Below, in pieces: positions 35,806-48,378 of a stretch of DNA of 64,000 nucleotides. The stretch lies in contig NC_058159.1 of the NCBI RefSeq assembly GCF_020080835.1, positions 16,865,101 through 16,929,100 on the forward strand, written 5' to 3'. The stretch is from Cotesia glomerata (taxonomy: Eukaryota > Arthropoda > Insecta > Hymenoptera > Braconidae). The notes below the pieces were generated by a model. It was not told where the DNA came from. It did no database searches and worked only from the letters and a program-made list of their open reading frames with translations. A program made the position numbers and the translations under genes. Numbering within the stretch: the first letter of the stretch is position 1; each line of letters opens with the position of its first letter.

Positions 35806-36061
35806 CCCTCTGAGACTTCTGAGTGTTTCCTCCACTTGCAGTTTTAGTCTATATCTTTGAACGCTGCTCACTATGAAGTCTTCGAAAATGAGAAATGTTC
35901 TTTAAAAAGGCATCCACTGAACACGCCAAACGACTGAAAATCGGTGCTAAGCGAGCTCAGGGTTGGTAAACTACGGTAGTAGAAGTCTTTAAAGACTTAT
36001 TATAGGTGATCTCTACTCCTGTACTTCAAGGCCGGGTTGGTCAGAGTTTTAAGTGAGAGGG
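35806..36061. mobile_element. piggyBac-like MITE, 256 bp
   Basis: TTAA at 35802-35805 and 36062-36065 flanks CCCTCTGAGACTT...AAGTGAGAGGG. The CCCT start and TTAA target match piggyBac ends. Non-coding. Confidence 0.75.
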
Positions 36062-36918
36062 TTAATCATTGACTAAAATAGATTCAGAACCTAAAAAAAA
36101 AATCGTATAAATACAATTCAAAAACAAACAGAAACCCATATAAATGAGATAATTTTGCAAAAATAGACTTTTTTTTTAATGTAAAAAATTTTTTTTTAAA
36201 TGCATCTTCTTTATCGAAATGGTGAAAAATTAAGAAAAAAACATCACGTTTTACTGTCACTCCTACACAAGTATACTGAAATTGGTAAATATAACATTTA
36301 GTATTACTCTCATAGGAGGGTGAGTAGACGTATACTACTAATGAGGTCTACTAATGAGGGTATTAAAACGTGTACTGAATACATAACCGTATATACATTA
36401 GGGTGCTTTTTTTTTGCAACTATTTTTTTTTCGCTCTCATCCCGAAATTTTCTTGGAAACACCCCCAAAAAATTCCCTGAAAGTTTGAGCCCTTAAGGGC
36501 GGGGTAAGGGTTTTCACTTTCGAAAAATCGATTTTTTTTGTTTTATCTTATTGTTTAACATTTCAAGAATATGTCCTCAAAATTTTAATCCGATCTAAGC
36601 AATATTCTTGAAGTTATTGTTTAATTAGTCTCGGGGCATTTAACGCTCTAACTCTAACAGCTACGGGCGGTTGGGATTGCAGTGCAGCTGTCGAGCAGGT
36701 ATACAAGTTATTCATTGCTATTGTCCTGATCCCATATCCAGTTTTAGAAATATTTCATTTAGTAAAGCCAGGTAACTAAAACCATATAGATATATTTTAT
36801 ATTTGTATGTTTACTATACACTACATTATTTTAAAAAAAGAAACGAGCTTCATTTAGTGGTCAGACGTTCGACCGTGCACTTGTAATTTTATTTTTTCAA
36901 AAAATTTTCTGAGCAAAA

Positions 36919-37808
36919 ATGCCGAGAGTAAGTAAAATTTTGCGAGAAGACCGTCAAAGTGGAAGGACCTATTTGTGTCGATCAAAAAAAAGATCAAACC
37001 CGAATAAAAAAATAAAAGATGAGGCTACCATCAAAAGTGCTTCGGCGAAGAAAATAAAACTAAATACGAGTGCTAGTGTACCGGAAGATATTGAAAAACA
37101 TTTTAGAATCATAGATTTTTTGCTTGTGTTTTCAACCATCGCAAGTTTAGTAAAATGTGCTCAGTGTGATGGTTCAATCGAGTTCAAGAGCTGTAAAATA
37201 GAAGGACTTGTCTTCCAAATCCAAGTCAAATGTACAAATTGTGGTCCACGCTTTATACCGTCGAGTGAGAAAACTGGTCATCGCTATGAAATCAACACTC
37301 GTTTTGCCTTTGTAATGCGTACATTAGGTTTGGGTTTAGCAGGCTGCAATAAATTTTGCGGGCTCATGGACATAGCAAGTAGTTTTCTATCAAAACAATC
37401 TTATTTGGATCTCATGAAATCTATTTGCTGCAGCATCGAAACGACTGCTGAGAAATTTCTTGTCTCCGCCGCAGACGAAGAAAAACAGCTAACACGTGCA
37501 AATTCGGAGTCAGACACTTTGACCGTTTCTGGTAAATTTGCATCTTATGTAGCTGCATGCACATTCAATGAAGGTGCTGGTGCTCTTCTTACTTTTCTGT
37601 CTGACATGGACGGCAGTGTCGGCCCAAGCGCTCACGAGTATGCATCATCTACGGACAGCAATCGCATTGATAGGGCCGAGTTTCAAGCTGTGCAGCAGAG
37701 CAAAGAAGCCAGAATAAAACGAAGACTTAAAAAAAAAAACAGGCTGAAGACATCGACAATGCTGAAGGATGTATGCTGTATGGAGCTGGAATTGATGATT
37801 CTGTGTAA
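36919..37808 (+). pseudogene. Mutator-like transposase remnant lacking the catalytic core
   Basis: The ATG at 36919 (AAAAATGCC) starts a protein with a basic N-terminus, a zinc-binding pair CxxC near 37159-37170 and CTNC near 37232, and then a block (YEINTRFAFVMRTLGLGLAGCNKFCGLMD) typical of insect Mutator-like transposases of the pfam20700 type. After DTLTVSG, where the family normally continues into the catalytic DGTW region, the sequence jumps to the family's C-terminal block (ASYVAACTFNEGAGALL, then SKEARIKRR). Hence an internal deletion removed the DDE core while keeping the frame. An A-run at about 37729-37739 shifts the frame; the native-looking C-terminus ends at TAA 37806-37808 in the other frame. 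A GTAAGT donor at 37805 and an acceptor at 38168-38170 are also present. Confidence 0.65.
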
Positions 37809-37810
37809 GT

Positions 37811-38170
37811 TTAAAAAAAAAATTTTTTTCTTCACTTTTTTGCTTCATAAACTTTAAACGCGTTTTTCTCAAAACTACTTTTTCAAAGTCCGTGTTCACT
37901 GCCATTTGAAAACTACTCGACCGATTCATTTCAAACTTTGTACACATTTTCTTCATATAAAATACCTCCCCCCTACGTTTAGTAAAAATTTTTTTTTTAA
38001 CACTAAGGGTGTTTCCCACCCACAAAATGGCGGAAATTTTAGTCGAAAATAACGGTTCACACTTTAGATGGCCGCCAAAAATTTTTAAATTAAAAAAAAA
38101 ATAATCAGAGAACGTTGGGGGGAAGATTTGTTTATAATTTAACTAAATTTTTATGGTTTTTCATTTTCAG
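37811..38170 (+). other. Probable intron of the Mutator-like gene
   Basis: It runs from GTAAGT (37805) to TTTTCAG (38170) and is rich in poly(T). No other gene is seen. Splicing would bring in a stop almost at once. Confidence 0.4.
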
Positions 38171-38480
38171 ATAATTTCCGGCCGAGTTACAGTGAACACC
38201 GCAAATTGTTTTTTTTTCAAGACGTCCTGGGGGAAGCTCTGTCACGGGCTAATGGTTTAATATTTTTGCATGAAAAATTTACAGCACGTAGTCAAAACTA
38301 TGCTCAATAATGTATAGAAGGTTTGAATAAAATTGCTCAATCGATATTTGAGATAAAAAATCACAAAAAAAGTGTTTTTTTTTACGCTGAAACCCTTACC
38401 CCTGCCTTAATGTTAAAATTAAGTACTCGACCGCAGCGTGTGAAGATTTCCCATTTTAAATACACAGGATCTTTGATTTT

Positions 38481-38642
38481 TAACTTCCCGCTAAGAAAAT
38501 CGAAAATTTTCGAAAAATCGTGAAGTTATTGGTTTCACCCCGTTTTGCAAAAATCGAGGTTTCAACAGATCTCGACGTTTTGAAGCCCTAAGAAGCTTTC
38601 CTAACTATTTTCACGATAATTTCCGTGCGTCTGTATGGATGA

Positions 38643-38722
<80 letters not shown>

Positions 38723-39563
38723 AAACCTCTTATAACTTCTGAACGGCTTAACCGATTTAATCGCAGTTGGTGTCATTCGAAAGGTCTTTGCCAAACGTAG
38801 ATTTTCTGAAGGTTGGAACCGATTCGGACCAGTAGATTTCGAGAAATTGCAAAAAAAGTGAAAAAAAGTTTTTTTTTTTTTTTCATTTTTTTTTTAATAT
38901 CTCCGAATTGGCTGAACCGATCGATCTTAAAAACTAATCAGCTCTTAACCTTGAAAACCCGCATCGATCACCATCTAGAGCGTCAGAATCGGTTGATGCG
39001 TTCATGAGATATCGTTGTCGAAAAAAATAGAAAAAAGTGTTTTTTTGTAATAACTCCGAAACGTTTCATCAGATCAATTTTTTTTGTTCCAAATTTTTCG
39101 TAGAGCTCAAAAAACTATATCGATCGCCATCAACCGCGTGAAAATCGGTTGATTTAATCAAAAAGTACAGCAGTTTGAAAATTAAAAACATCGTGTTTCA
39201 TCGAATTTTGATAAAACTTTTGAGCTCGAAGAGCTCAAAAGCATAGGAAAGCTATCTCTTTGAGCTTGGAGAGCTCTAAATAACACATAAATTGTAATTT
39301 TGAGCTCGAAGAGCTCAGAAACGTCATAAGTGCAATTTTAACCGCTTAGGTATGAAATTAGCGGGAAGTTACAGGGATGGCCTTCAGGGTCAACCGTTTT
39401 TCTAATTTTAAACTTCCCGCTACGAGAATCGAAGATTTTCAAAAATCGGGAAGTTATTGTTTTCACCCCGTTTTGCAAAAATCGAGTTTTCATCAGATCT
39501 CGACGTTTAAAGGTCACAGGAAGCTTCCCTGACTATCCCCGCAAGGTTGTCACGGCGTCTGTA

Positions 39564-39653
<90 letters not shown>

Positions 39654-40340
39654 TATGTGAATCGCTTATAACTTTTGAATGGCTTGACCGATTTCATTGC
39701 CGTTGGTGCCATTCGAAAGGGCTTGACCAAACTTAGATTTTGAAAACTATTTGGACCGATTCAGATCAATAGATTTTGAGAAATCTTCAAAAAACTGAAA
39801 AAAAAAATTTTTTCAAATGTGGTTTTTTTGGAATAACTTTTAAACGACTTAATAGTTCACTTCCAAAAACTAATCAGCTCTTAACCTCAAAAAACCACGT
39901 CGATCGCCACCGGTCCGGTCAAAATCGGTTGATTCATTCGAGAGATATCGTGAACGAAAGAAAACCGAAAAAAGTGTTTTTTCGGAATAACTCCAAATTT
40001 CCTAGCGCGATCAATTCAAAATTTGAGATTCTTCGTGAGGCTTGAAAAACTGCGTCGAATGCTTCTAACCGCGTAAAAATCGGTTTATTCATTCAAAAGT
40101 TATTGTGGTTTAAAAATTAAAAAAATAGTGTCTTATCAAATCTCTATCAGACTTTTGAGCTCGAAGAGCTTTAAAGGATAGGAAAGCAATCTCTTTGAGC
40201 TCGGAGAGCTCAAAATAACCCATAAATTGTATTTTTGAGCTCGAAGAGCTCAAAAACGTCATTGGTGCAATTTTAAGCGCCTAAGTATGAAATTAGCGGG
40301 AAGTTGCAGGGATGGCCTTCAGGGTCAACCGTTTTCCTAA
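38481..40340 (+). repeat. Tandem dimer of a ~930 bp interspersed repeat with (GT)n
   Basis: Unit 1 starts TAACTTCCCGCTAAGAAAATC at 38481 and unit 2 starts AACTTCCCGCTACGAGAATC at 39411. Both contain 'cagatctcgacgtttt', a long (GT)n at 38643-38718 and 39568-39648, 'cttataacttttgaa.ggctt', the 'gagctcgaagagctc' words, and end 'agcgggaagttacagggatg'. Short open frames in it are on both strands and are not genes. Confidence 0.8.
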
Positions 40341-41608
40341 TTTTTTTTTCTTTAGAATTTACCAATTAAGAGGCATTTCATGGCATAATCTCAACGATCA
40401 ATAAGTTTTGTTCAGAATTGAACGTTCTACAAAAGTGCCCATTACGGCAAAGTCGTAACTCATACGGGCGAGGTAGTACGGCTCACTAAACTCAATTTTT
40501 TGATAAAATTGACGTTTTTTTGACTCTATTTTGTGAAGAAGTAGAGATACATAAAAAACGTAAATAAACAACTTGTAGGAAATTTAATTTGCTACAAAAA
40601 TGTTACTGTGAACAAAATCGCTAACTTTGATATTTCGTGAGATATTGGGCTTTTTGGTTAAGATACTATGGAATTTTTTTGGTTTATTGAGCTAAATTGT
40701 CAGAGAAGCTTTCTTGGACCTCGAAACGTTGAGATCTGATAAAAACTCGATTTTCAAAAAACGGGGTAAAACCAATAACTTCCCGATTTTTGAAAATTTT
40801 CAATTTTCTTAGCGGGAAGTTAAAAATTAAAATAATCAGAATTTATAAGAAAATAGAAAAAAAAAGGCCATTCGGCCATACCCGACATGAATAGGTAGAT
40901 TTCTTGTTTGAATATTGAAATTAACACGTTATTGAAAGGCAATAATGTCCTAAAATTATTTTTTATTATATTTTTGCAAATAATGATATGAGGCCGACTA
41001 CAACGAATAGATAGTCAAAGACATCTACCTAAAAAATAGGAATTGTAACAGATGAAAGTCATTTCATGATAGAAGCTAAATATTAATTTATTTTTGATTT
41101 TGTTTTAATTTTCCAAACTCCGAAATAAATTGAAAAAAGTATCGAAAGATGACGAATAATAGCTCAAATTGAAGATAATTATGTGAATTTTAACATAAAT
41201 TCTATAAATTCAAGCTATCTTTTACGGCTTAAAAATTATTTAAAGAAAAAAGAGTGAAATACCTTCATTGAAAAATTTTTGAAAATTTTTAAATTCAAGG
41301 AATTAATTAAAAAAATCATAAAAACTAGACAAATTATAGTTAAAATTGAGGGTAACTAAATAAAGTTTAAGATAAATTTGATAGATTTTATCTATCTTTT
41401 ATATTTGGAAGATTATTTTCATAAAAAATACAAAATTCAAAATTTTTTGAAAATGAAAAAAATTTTCAAACACCCGCAACTTGTAAAGTTACCAGCCGAT
41501 TTTACTCATCTTCGCACTTGATCTTGGTATTAATCCAGAGAATGAGCCCACAAAATTTCATAAAGATCGGTAGAGAACTGTGTGCAATCCTGCTGACATG
41601 GTGCGTTA

Positions 41609-41609
<1 letters not shown>
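40341..41609. other. Non-coding, decayed repeats
   Basis: An inverted end of the preceding repeat is at about 40690-40822 (ends 'cttagcgggaagttaa'). 41090-41460 holds two diverged ~185 bp tandem units. 41460-41609 is a conserved-looking 'gttaccagccgattttactc' block leading to a TA tract. No gene. Confidence 0.5.

Positions 41610-41673
<64 letters not shown>
41610..41673. repeat. (TA)n microsatellite
   Basis: About 31 TA repeats ending at the MITE start. Confidence 0.95.
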
Positions 41674-41676
<3 letters not shown>

Positions 41677-42117
41677 GGTGTCCCAAAAGTCACGGACGCC
41701 ATTGTAGCATCTGATGAAAAAAATTATTCTGAGACGAAAAGTCCTTAGCCATTTTTCAATTAACCGCATATATAATTAATTATTAATTAAAAATAATGTC
41801 TCTTTATTTGTTAGAGAAAGAGCGCCAGTGTCCAGTAAAGTATGTGCCAAACAAAGACACAACTAACTGTATAACTAACTAGTTTCTATAGCTAACGTAG
41901 TCACACATATTTACTTACACATTCACGTGTAAGCGTCTTCGTTGGAACGCACTTGACTTGACACTAGCGCTCTCTCTCTAACGCATAAAAGGACGTTATT
42001 TTAATTAATAATTAATTATCTATGTGTCTGATTAAAAAATGGCTAAGGACTTTTCGTCTCAGAATTATTTTGTTTATCAGATGCTACAATGGTGTCCGTT
42101 ACTTCTGGGACACCCTG
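41674..42117. mobile_element. MITE, 444 bp, TA target
   Basis: CAGGGTGTCCCAAAAGTCAC and its near reverse complement bracket the element; the arms extend ~85 bp through 'aaaagtccttagccattttt'. TA is on both sides within a TA tract. Non-coding. Confidence 0.85.
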
Positions 42118-42718
42118 TATATATATATATATATATATGTGCTTCATCGTCATGACCGGTGCCTGCGGAGCGGTGGTGGAGTTGCTCTCTATGTCAGGGA
42201 TGACCTGATGTCTAAGTGTGTATAATAGGAGGAGTGATGTAAGGGAGGATTATTTACGCCTGCCTAGATCTAATTGTCGGATATTTGAGAACTCTTTTCT
42301 TATCCGCGGGATACGCATTTGGAATGCGCTACCCCCAGAAGTAACTAAAGCTGAAAATTATGAACTGTTTTGTAGTGCGTGCTATAATTGTTATTTGCTA
42401 AAGTATTAATTTATGATATTGAGCTTCGATTGTCATTATTGTATGCTGCTGTGCCTTGAGTGATATTGAATGATATTAGTTTTGCTTAACTGTGCTATTA
42501 CCAGGTTTTCTGGCAACTTGTCTCATATCTACCACGATTATAATTTATAATTTATAATTCACGTTATTATTTCATTATAATATGTTATTATTTTATTATT
42601 TTCAATTTATGTAATTACATGCTCTGTATTTTACACTGATTATAATGTATAATTATGATGGTCCTGAGGGAGCTAAGGCTCTAGGGTCAATAAAGTTTAT
42701 TATCTATCTATCTATCTA
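42118..42718 (+). pseudogene. LINE stub: endonuclease fragment fused to ORF2 C-terminus
   Basis: 42136-42222 encodes a LINE endonuclease piece (RSGGGVALYVRDDL). Directly after, 42226-42408 encodes the extreme ORF2 C-terminus (SFLIRGIRIWNALPPEV), in another frame. The RT between them is gone. A 3' UTR with AATAAA near 42690 ends in (ATCT)n at about 42702-42718. Confidence 0.65.
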
Positions 42719-42725
42719 TATTTTA

Positions 42726-43077
42726 GGGTGTGCCAAAATGTAACTCTCGTGAAAAACCTTTTAAAATTGGAATTTTGAGTTCCGCTTTTAACAGGGGCTG
42801 TGTTTGGGCATTTCCTAAGATATTTTAGGGGGAGACGATGTATTTGATTTTCATAGAATTTTTTAACAGGAGATTTAATTGTGTACTTCCGGCTGAATTT
42901 TGAATTTTCACCGGAAATGCCCAAACTAAGCTTCTGTTAAAAAATTCTATGAAAATCAAATACATCGTCTCACACCAAAATATCTCAGGAAATGCCCAAA
43001 CGCAGCCCCTGTTAAAAGCGGAACTCAAAATTCCAATTTTCAAATGTTCTTCACGGAAGTTACATTTTGGCACACCC
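42726..43077. mobile_element. MITE, 352 bp, TTA duplication
   Basis: GGGTGTGCCAAAATGTAACT and its reverse complement at the ends, arms of ~150 bp, flanked by TTA at 42723-42725 and 43078-43080. A 3 bp TWA target suggests a PIF/Harbinger relative. Non-coding. Confidence 0.75.
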
Positions 43078-43760
43078 TTATGTATGGGTCATTCCACCAA
43101 ATAAGAACATTTTTACGGGGCGACCCTCACGAATTATGTTTAAAATTTATGGAGGTATTCTCTATCATAAGACGAAAATTCCCTGAGAGTTTTAGCTCTT
43201 AATACGCAGCGGTCTTGAAGTTATGATTTTTTGTAATTTTGGAAAAAATTTTTTTTCAACTTTTTCGTCAATTTTTCTGATATGAAAAACATTTTTAAAC
43301 AAAATTGACAAACATTGTATTTTGTAGGAAAAATTTTCAGCTTTTGAATGAAAATATTTATTTTTTCATAAACTCATCAGAAGGCCTTTAAAAATCAAAT
43401 TGAAGTGGAGAAATTGATTTTTTTCGGTGTGCAGCCCAAAATTCTTCAAATTTGAATTTTTTTTCTGAAAGCTGAGAGTTTTTTACACAAAATAAAGCGT
43501 TTTGCCGATGTGCATATTTTTTGTTTCATCACAATTAAATTAAATGTTAGATTCACTATGCAGTAATATAATTCAGAATAGTAATATAATTTTCTCTTTA
43601 ATACTAAAATTATAGTACTCAGAAATTTTGAACCACCTGCTTAAAAGATGAGTCTATACTTCGTCACTTATCATGCAGATGGCGCTCACAACTCTCTCTA
43701 TTTACTTTCATTTTGTGATTCTTTCTTGAGCGATTTATTTTCGGATCGTTTGTTCTTAAC

Positions 43761-44028
43761 TGTCAGAAATAGTTTACTTTCTTCATACATGAGGCACCAT
43801 CTATTAGACGTTTAAAGTAATTACTAAGCCTCTAGAGTAGTCTCTTACATTGTGACATACTCACTCTTGACTATAGCTCTGTACCGATCACACGTACATC
43901 TAGAAGTTCTGTGTACAAGACATAATAAAGCTGCAACTACATATAGACGTATATATAATCAAAGTGTTATATTATTACTAGAATAGCCATCCTTCCTATT
44001 TTCCACAAATTATTATAAAAGTCCTTCA
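43761..44028 (+). repeat. Copia 5' LTR, 268 bp
   Basis: TGTCAGAAATAG to GTCCTTCA. AATAAAG near 43923 may be the poly(A) signal. Confidence 0.9.
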
Positions 44029-44046
44029 GGTTAAGGACCCATCACG
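44028..44046 (+). other. Copia primer binding site (half-tRNA type)
   Basis: Bases after the LTR read GGTTAAGGACCCATCAC, resembling the internal initiator tRNA-Met sequence used by Copia elements, with a few differences. That use is known for Copia; its use here is inferred. Confidence 0.5.
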
Positions 44047-45312
44047 CATAGGACGTGTTTTCTTATCTCGAAAGGGATTAGAAAAAGAATTGGCTTTGTG
44101 TAGTGCAACGAATTGTGCATAAAGAGTTTTTTTTTTTTAAAGGCTTAAGCTTTTTAAAATTTGAAGAAAATCAAATAAACTGGTAAGTTTTTGATTTTTT
44201 ATCCTAAGAAGTGCATTTTGGATGCTAAATTTAGATGAAATTAAAACTAAAAGAAATTAAAATTTAGAAGATTTTTAATTTAAAAGAAGTTGAAATTTTA
44301 GAAGAAAATAAATTTAGATGAAATTAAATTTAAAGGAAATTAAAATTTAGAAGATTTTTAATTTAAAAGAAGTTGAAATTTTAGAAGAAAATAAATTTAG
44401 ATGAAAATTAAATTTAATAGAAATTAAATTTTAGAAGAATTTTAATTTAAAAGGAGTTGAAATTTAAAAAAAAAAAAAAAAAAAGAAAATAAATTTAGAT
44501 GAAATTGATTTTAGAAGAAATTAAAAAAAAATTATTTTTCTTTGTCAAGTTTAAACTTGTTGAAGCCGCCCGGCTCGAGTAATATTATATAGCTATACAC
44601 ATTGTGTTAGTTGTATATATCATAGAACAAAAGCGCGCTTGTCGCGTACAAGTTAGACGGTTTACGACTCTCAGATTCTGAGAATCGGATATCGATGTAT
44701 ATATTTTAGACGAAAAATAATATTGCTCTCAAGAAAATAAATAGAGTAATACAATTGAAGTAGTTGACTTGTTTAAGATATAGTTGGTTTTGTAATATTG
44801 ATAATAATTATAGTTTAAAATTATAATTATTTTAAGATAAGAAGGAAATTTTAGAAGTTTAAACTTGAAATAAATATTTACCGAAATAAATATTTATAAA
44901 CTATTTCTCGACATTAAATTTAGTTATTACGTAGTCTTTTTAAAAGACTGCAAATATATAAATAAAGATAATAACTAATTCAATAATTGTCTCAAAGTAA
45001 AGTCTGTAGTACAGCACTAAGCTTTGTTTCAATTTAATCGGTTGTTACTCTGGTGTGTGATTTGTGTGTCGCACGTGTACGTACGACCATCCCTGAACGT
45101 TTCAACGAGCTGTGTCGTTTGTCACGAGGTGGAAGGAAGCACGTGTGCCATGCTGTTGCATGCGGGAGCTACAGCTGATTTCACTTTTTATTTACAACTT
45201 GCAGTGCAGTTGTGAATAGGGGTGAAATATCAGTCTCTGATAAGGTTGGTATATTTCAGATTGTTCATAATTAGAAGTTTACTGATATCTAGAAGATATT
45301 TACAAAGAAACA
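44047..45312 (+). other. Copia leader, with degenerate AT repeats and unassigned sequence
   Basis: 44220-44530 is a degenerate tandem of an 'aaatttagatgaaattaaat' word. 44559-45300 is less biased, beginning TGTTGAAGCCGCCCGGCTCG, and could include an old LTR, but I cannot define both ends. No gene. Confidence 0.4.
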
Positions 45313-45516
45313 ATGAATGAGCAGAACGATAAACATATGCTCGATAATAATGAGACTGAAGATACTCCATCTGAGACGTCAGACAAAAATTTAAAAACAG
45401 ATAATTTTGTTTTTAAATTTATTTTAGAAGTTGTAACGGGTGGTTTTCCGCTCATTGGCCCCTTAATTAATTTAATAGAAATAAAACAATACCTAGCGAA
45501 AATGATTCTAAATTAA
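45313..45516 (+). pseudogene. Short open frame, possible Copia gag start
   Basis: A 67-codon frame with ATG in context AACAATGAAT follows the leader. The N-terminal half is acidic and polar, and the C-terminal half is hydrophobic (VTGGFPLIGPLINLIEI). It shows no Gag motif I recognise. Its place suggests the beginning of the Copia polyprotein, cut off by the following unassigned block. It could also be chance. Confidence 0.3.
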
Positions 45517-47130
45517 CAAGGGCGCCACCAGGATTTTGTATCTCGGTTCCTGGAACCGGAAACCAGATCTGAGCTTATAATCTACAGGGAGAGAGAGTGG
45601 AGGAAGGTGGTCTGAAAGAAATAAATTTTTATTTAACAAAAATGACCGGTATTTATTTAATAACAAAATATGATAACAACTCGTGCCCTTGCACGTACAC
45701 CGCTCACTTACAGCTAATTTACTTACAACTAATTTACTTCACGTTTTCCCCCGGAAAGTCGCTACTACAACTTATATGTAACGGAGGATTTCGGGCTAAA
45801 ACCGGTGACTCTGACTTATCAACAAGTCACCTCGTACAAAGACATCAGTGTACGAGGGCTTATCAACAACGCCTGGCTACAGAAGCAACAGCCTAGTGAC
45901 TGCAACGTAAGCCAAGAAGCCTCTACAGCTCACGCACACACTCCACACTATCCTTACGTCGCGCTGTCCACCAGACCCTCACGCTCTATCAAAATTCTTA
46001 ATCCTGACGGTACCCACTTATGGAGCGTCTATACCGCAGTTTCTAACTAAGTCGCGCTGTACACCGGACCCTCACGCTCTATGCCAGCGAAACACCTCGC
46101 AAACGGACTGCTCGCTTGCGAAGGAACGCTGGTAGCATTCACACACACATAACCCACGTGTCTCACACACACACTGACTCTACTTTACTTTTATTTTCTG
46201 GATTACAAAATTAAACTCCAAAAAAGTCAACGTTCAATTCTTCTAAAAACCGACGCTTGAATTTATTCCAAATTATCCACGAGTTTAATACTCAGCATTA
46301 AATAAAATTTTAGGAACAATATTGACGTAAAATTTTACTCCAATTTCAACTCGTAATTTTATTTCTTAAATTTTGAATAAATTCTTAAGAATAATTCTTT
46401 GTAAAATTCTAACTAAATTTTCTCGGACGTAATCCACACTGACAAATAGTTTTTATAAATAATTCCAATAATAATTTTAGTCTTCCATAGTTCAATATAT
46501 AAATGACCACGTGGAATTTTTCGATTTATAAATAATTAATAAAACAATTTGTCTCAATATAAAATAAATTCATGAAAAATTATCCACGGTTAATTCGATC
46601 TTAATTGCGTCGAAACTCAGTAGCCGATTCTCAATACTTAATTTTCCAAATAATAAAATAGTTTCCAAAATTAATACGATATCAATATTTAATTCAAGAT
46701 AATAAATAGTCTTAATAAAAGATAATTCCATTGTTGTAAATAGTAATAATGATCCAGTTGTTAATTTTACGATTTATTGCGTAATAAAATTCACACGGAA
46801 TTTGCGCGCTCAAAATGGATGCCAGCGTTCGTTACCGCGTAGCACGTTTTGACCTCGGGTACCGAATACTATGTCGTGTCGATTGAAACCTTCTCGGTGT
46901 TCAGAATTTAATTAATATAAAATATATTTATTTAAACCAATCTCAAGATGTTAATAATTATTAACCAACTGTATTAATAAAATTAATTATAATTAATTAT
47001 AATTATTAATTATTCACGACTTGCAAACCCAAGAGGTCTAGAACATTCCTCGGGTATAAACCCCCAGGAGGAACGCTCCCAGCAATTAACGAATCAATTC
47101 AATTAAATAATTAATTATTATTGAGCATTA
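45517..47130. other. Unassigned insertion splitting the Copia coding region
   Basis: About 1.6 kb unlike the rest of Copia. 45520-46140 is GC-richer with a repeated 'gtcgcgctgt.cacc.gaccctcacgctctat' at about 45958 and 46051. 46150-46800 is AT-rich; 46800-47100 holds 'gggtataaaccc' near 47059. On the minus strand it ends near GGTGGCGCCC, so it may be an LTR in antisense, but no TG...CA pair or duplication was found. No gene. Confidence 0.35.
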
Positions 47131-48378
47131 TTGAGCATTTGCAGATTTGCAAAAATTTATTCTATTCAAAATAAAAATGAAGCTGCTAGTTGTTTAGAAA
47201 GCTTCATAAATACAACTAGAAATTTATTAGGTAAAAATGATAAAGTGTGCTATATCAGAACTGATAATGCTAGGGAGTTTACGGGAGGTGATTTTGTAGA
47301 TGTTATGCATAAAGAAAAAATAGAATCAGATTATGCACCATCGTATACTCCAGAGTTAAATGGTACAGCCGAGAGATTTAATAAAACAATACAACAGAAA
47401 ATTAAAGTGTTATTGTTTGACTCTGGCCTGCCTAAATCGATGTGGATATTGGCAGCTGAAACAGCTGTTAATATGTACAATCGAACACCTCACAAAATCA
47501 ATGGTTTTGTATCACCATTGAATAAACTCAATGCAAAGATTAGCACACATATGAATAAAATTAGAAGGTTTGGATGTTTAGCTTATGTTAAACTTCCAAT
47601 ATCAGAAAATAAATTTTCTGAAAGAACAATAAGATCCATACTGGTAGGTTACTCACGTACTGGTTATGTATTGTGGGAGCCGACCTCTGGAAAATTCTTA
47701 AATTCAAGACATGTCAGATTTAATGAAAAACTAGTTTATAAGGATATTTACAAAACAAAAGATTTAGAAGTTGAAGATTCTCCAACAATTCAAAAACAAA
47801 AAGATGTAGAAGTAGATGATAATTCAATTGATGGGAAAATAGATTCTGAATCTTCTGATGCAAATACTCCTGTAACAATAAACTCTAAAGATAAACTAGT
47901 TAATTCAGACAAATCTAAAAAGCGTAAATTAGATGATAATGTATCAATTGATACCAAATTTAAGAAGTTGAGAGCTTCAAAAAGAAAACCAAAACCCAAG
48001 ATAGATGATAACTTCGTTTATGCCAAAACAATAAAAAAGTTCACGATTGTAGAAGAAGAAGATTTTATACATGCTATGCTTTCTTCTATCAACAAGGATC
48101 CCAGTAATTACAAAGAGTGTTTACTGCGGGAAGACTGTGTTGATTGGATAAAAGCAGTTAAAGAAGAATTAAAATCAATAGATGATAACAAAGTCTACAA
48201 TCTAGTTAAAAGACCTGTAGATGCTAATGTAGTGAACTCTAGATGGGTTTTTAAAACCAAAATTGGCAAAACTGGAGAAACCATCTATAAAGCTAGAGTG
48301 GTTGTAAGAGGTTTTCTAGATGTAAACGTGTATGAGGTGAAAGAAACTTATGCTCCAGTCACTAGCAATCATAAATAA
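47131..48378 (+). pseudogene. pol: Copia integrase and start of reverse transcriptase, 5'-truncated
   Basis: The frame opens at the junction with the unassigned block, in the middle of the integrase core. The zinc domain and the first catalytic Asp are lost. DNAREF near 47260 gives the second Asp and NGTAERFNKT near 47365 the catalytic Glu. The GKxxxHLRxFGC-like block (RRFGCLAYVKL) and the hydrophilic linker with PK-rich repeats follow. RT begins near 48110 with DWIKAVKEELKSI and RWVFKTKIG. After TYAPV near 48355 a deletion and frameshift occur; the stop is at 48376-48378. Confidence 0.85.

Larger units (their letters stand above)
36399..38410 (+). mobile_element. Mutator-like DNA transposon derivative, right end truncated
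   Basis: It begins 'agggtgctttttttttgcaac' at 36399. A sub-terminal block 'taagggcggggtaagggttt' near 36492-36512 recurs inverted as 'aacccttacccctgcctta' at 38389-38408. The outermost right end is absent, probably lost to the next repeat. It carries one transposase-derived gene. Confidence 0.55.

Noticed and set aside
38588..39730. His-Thr repeat proteins on the minus strand
   Set aside because: They are translations of (GT)n microsatellites.
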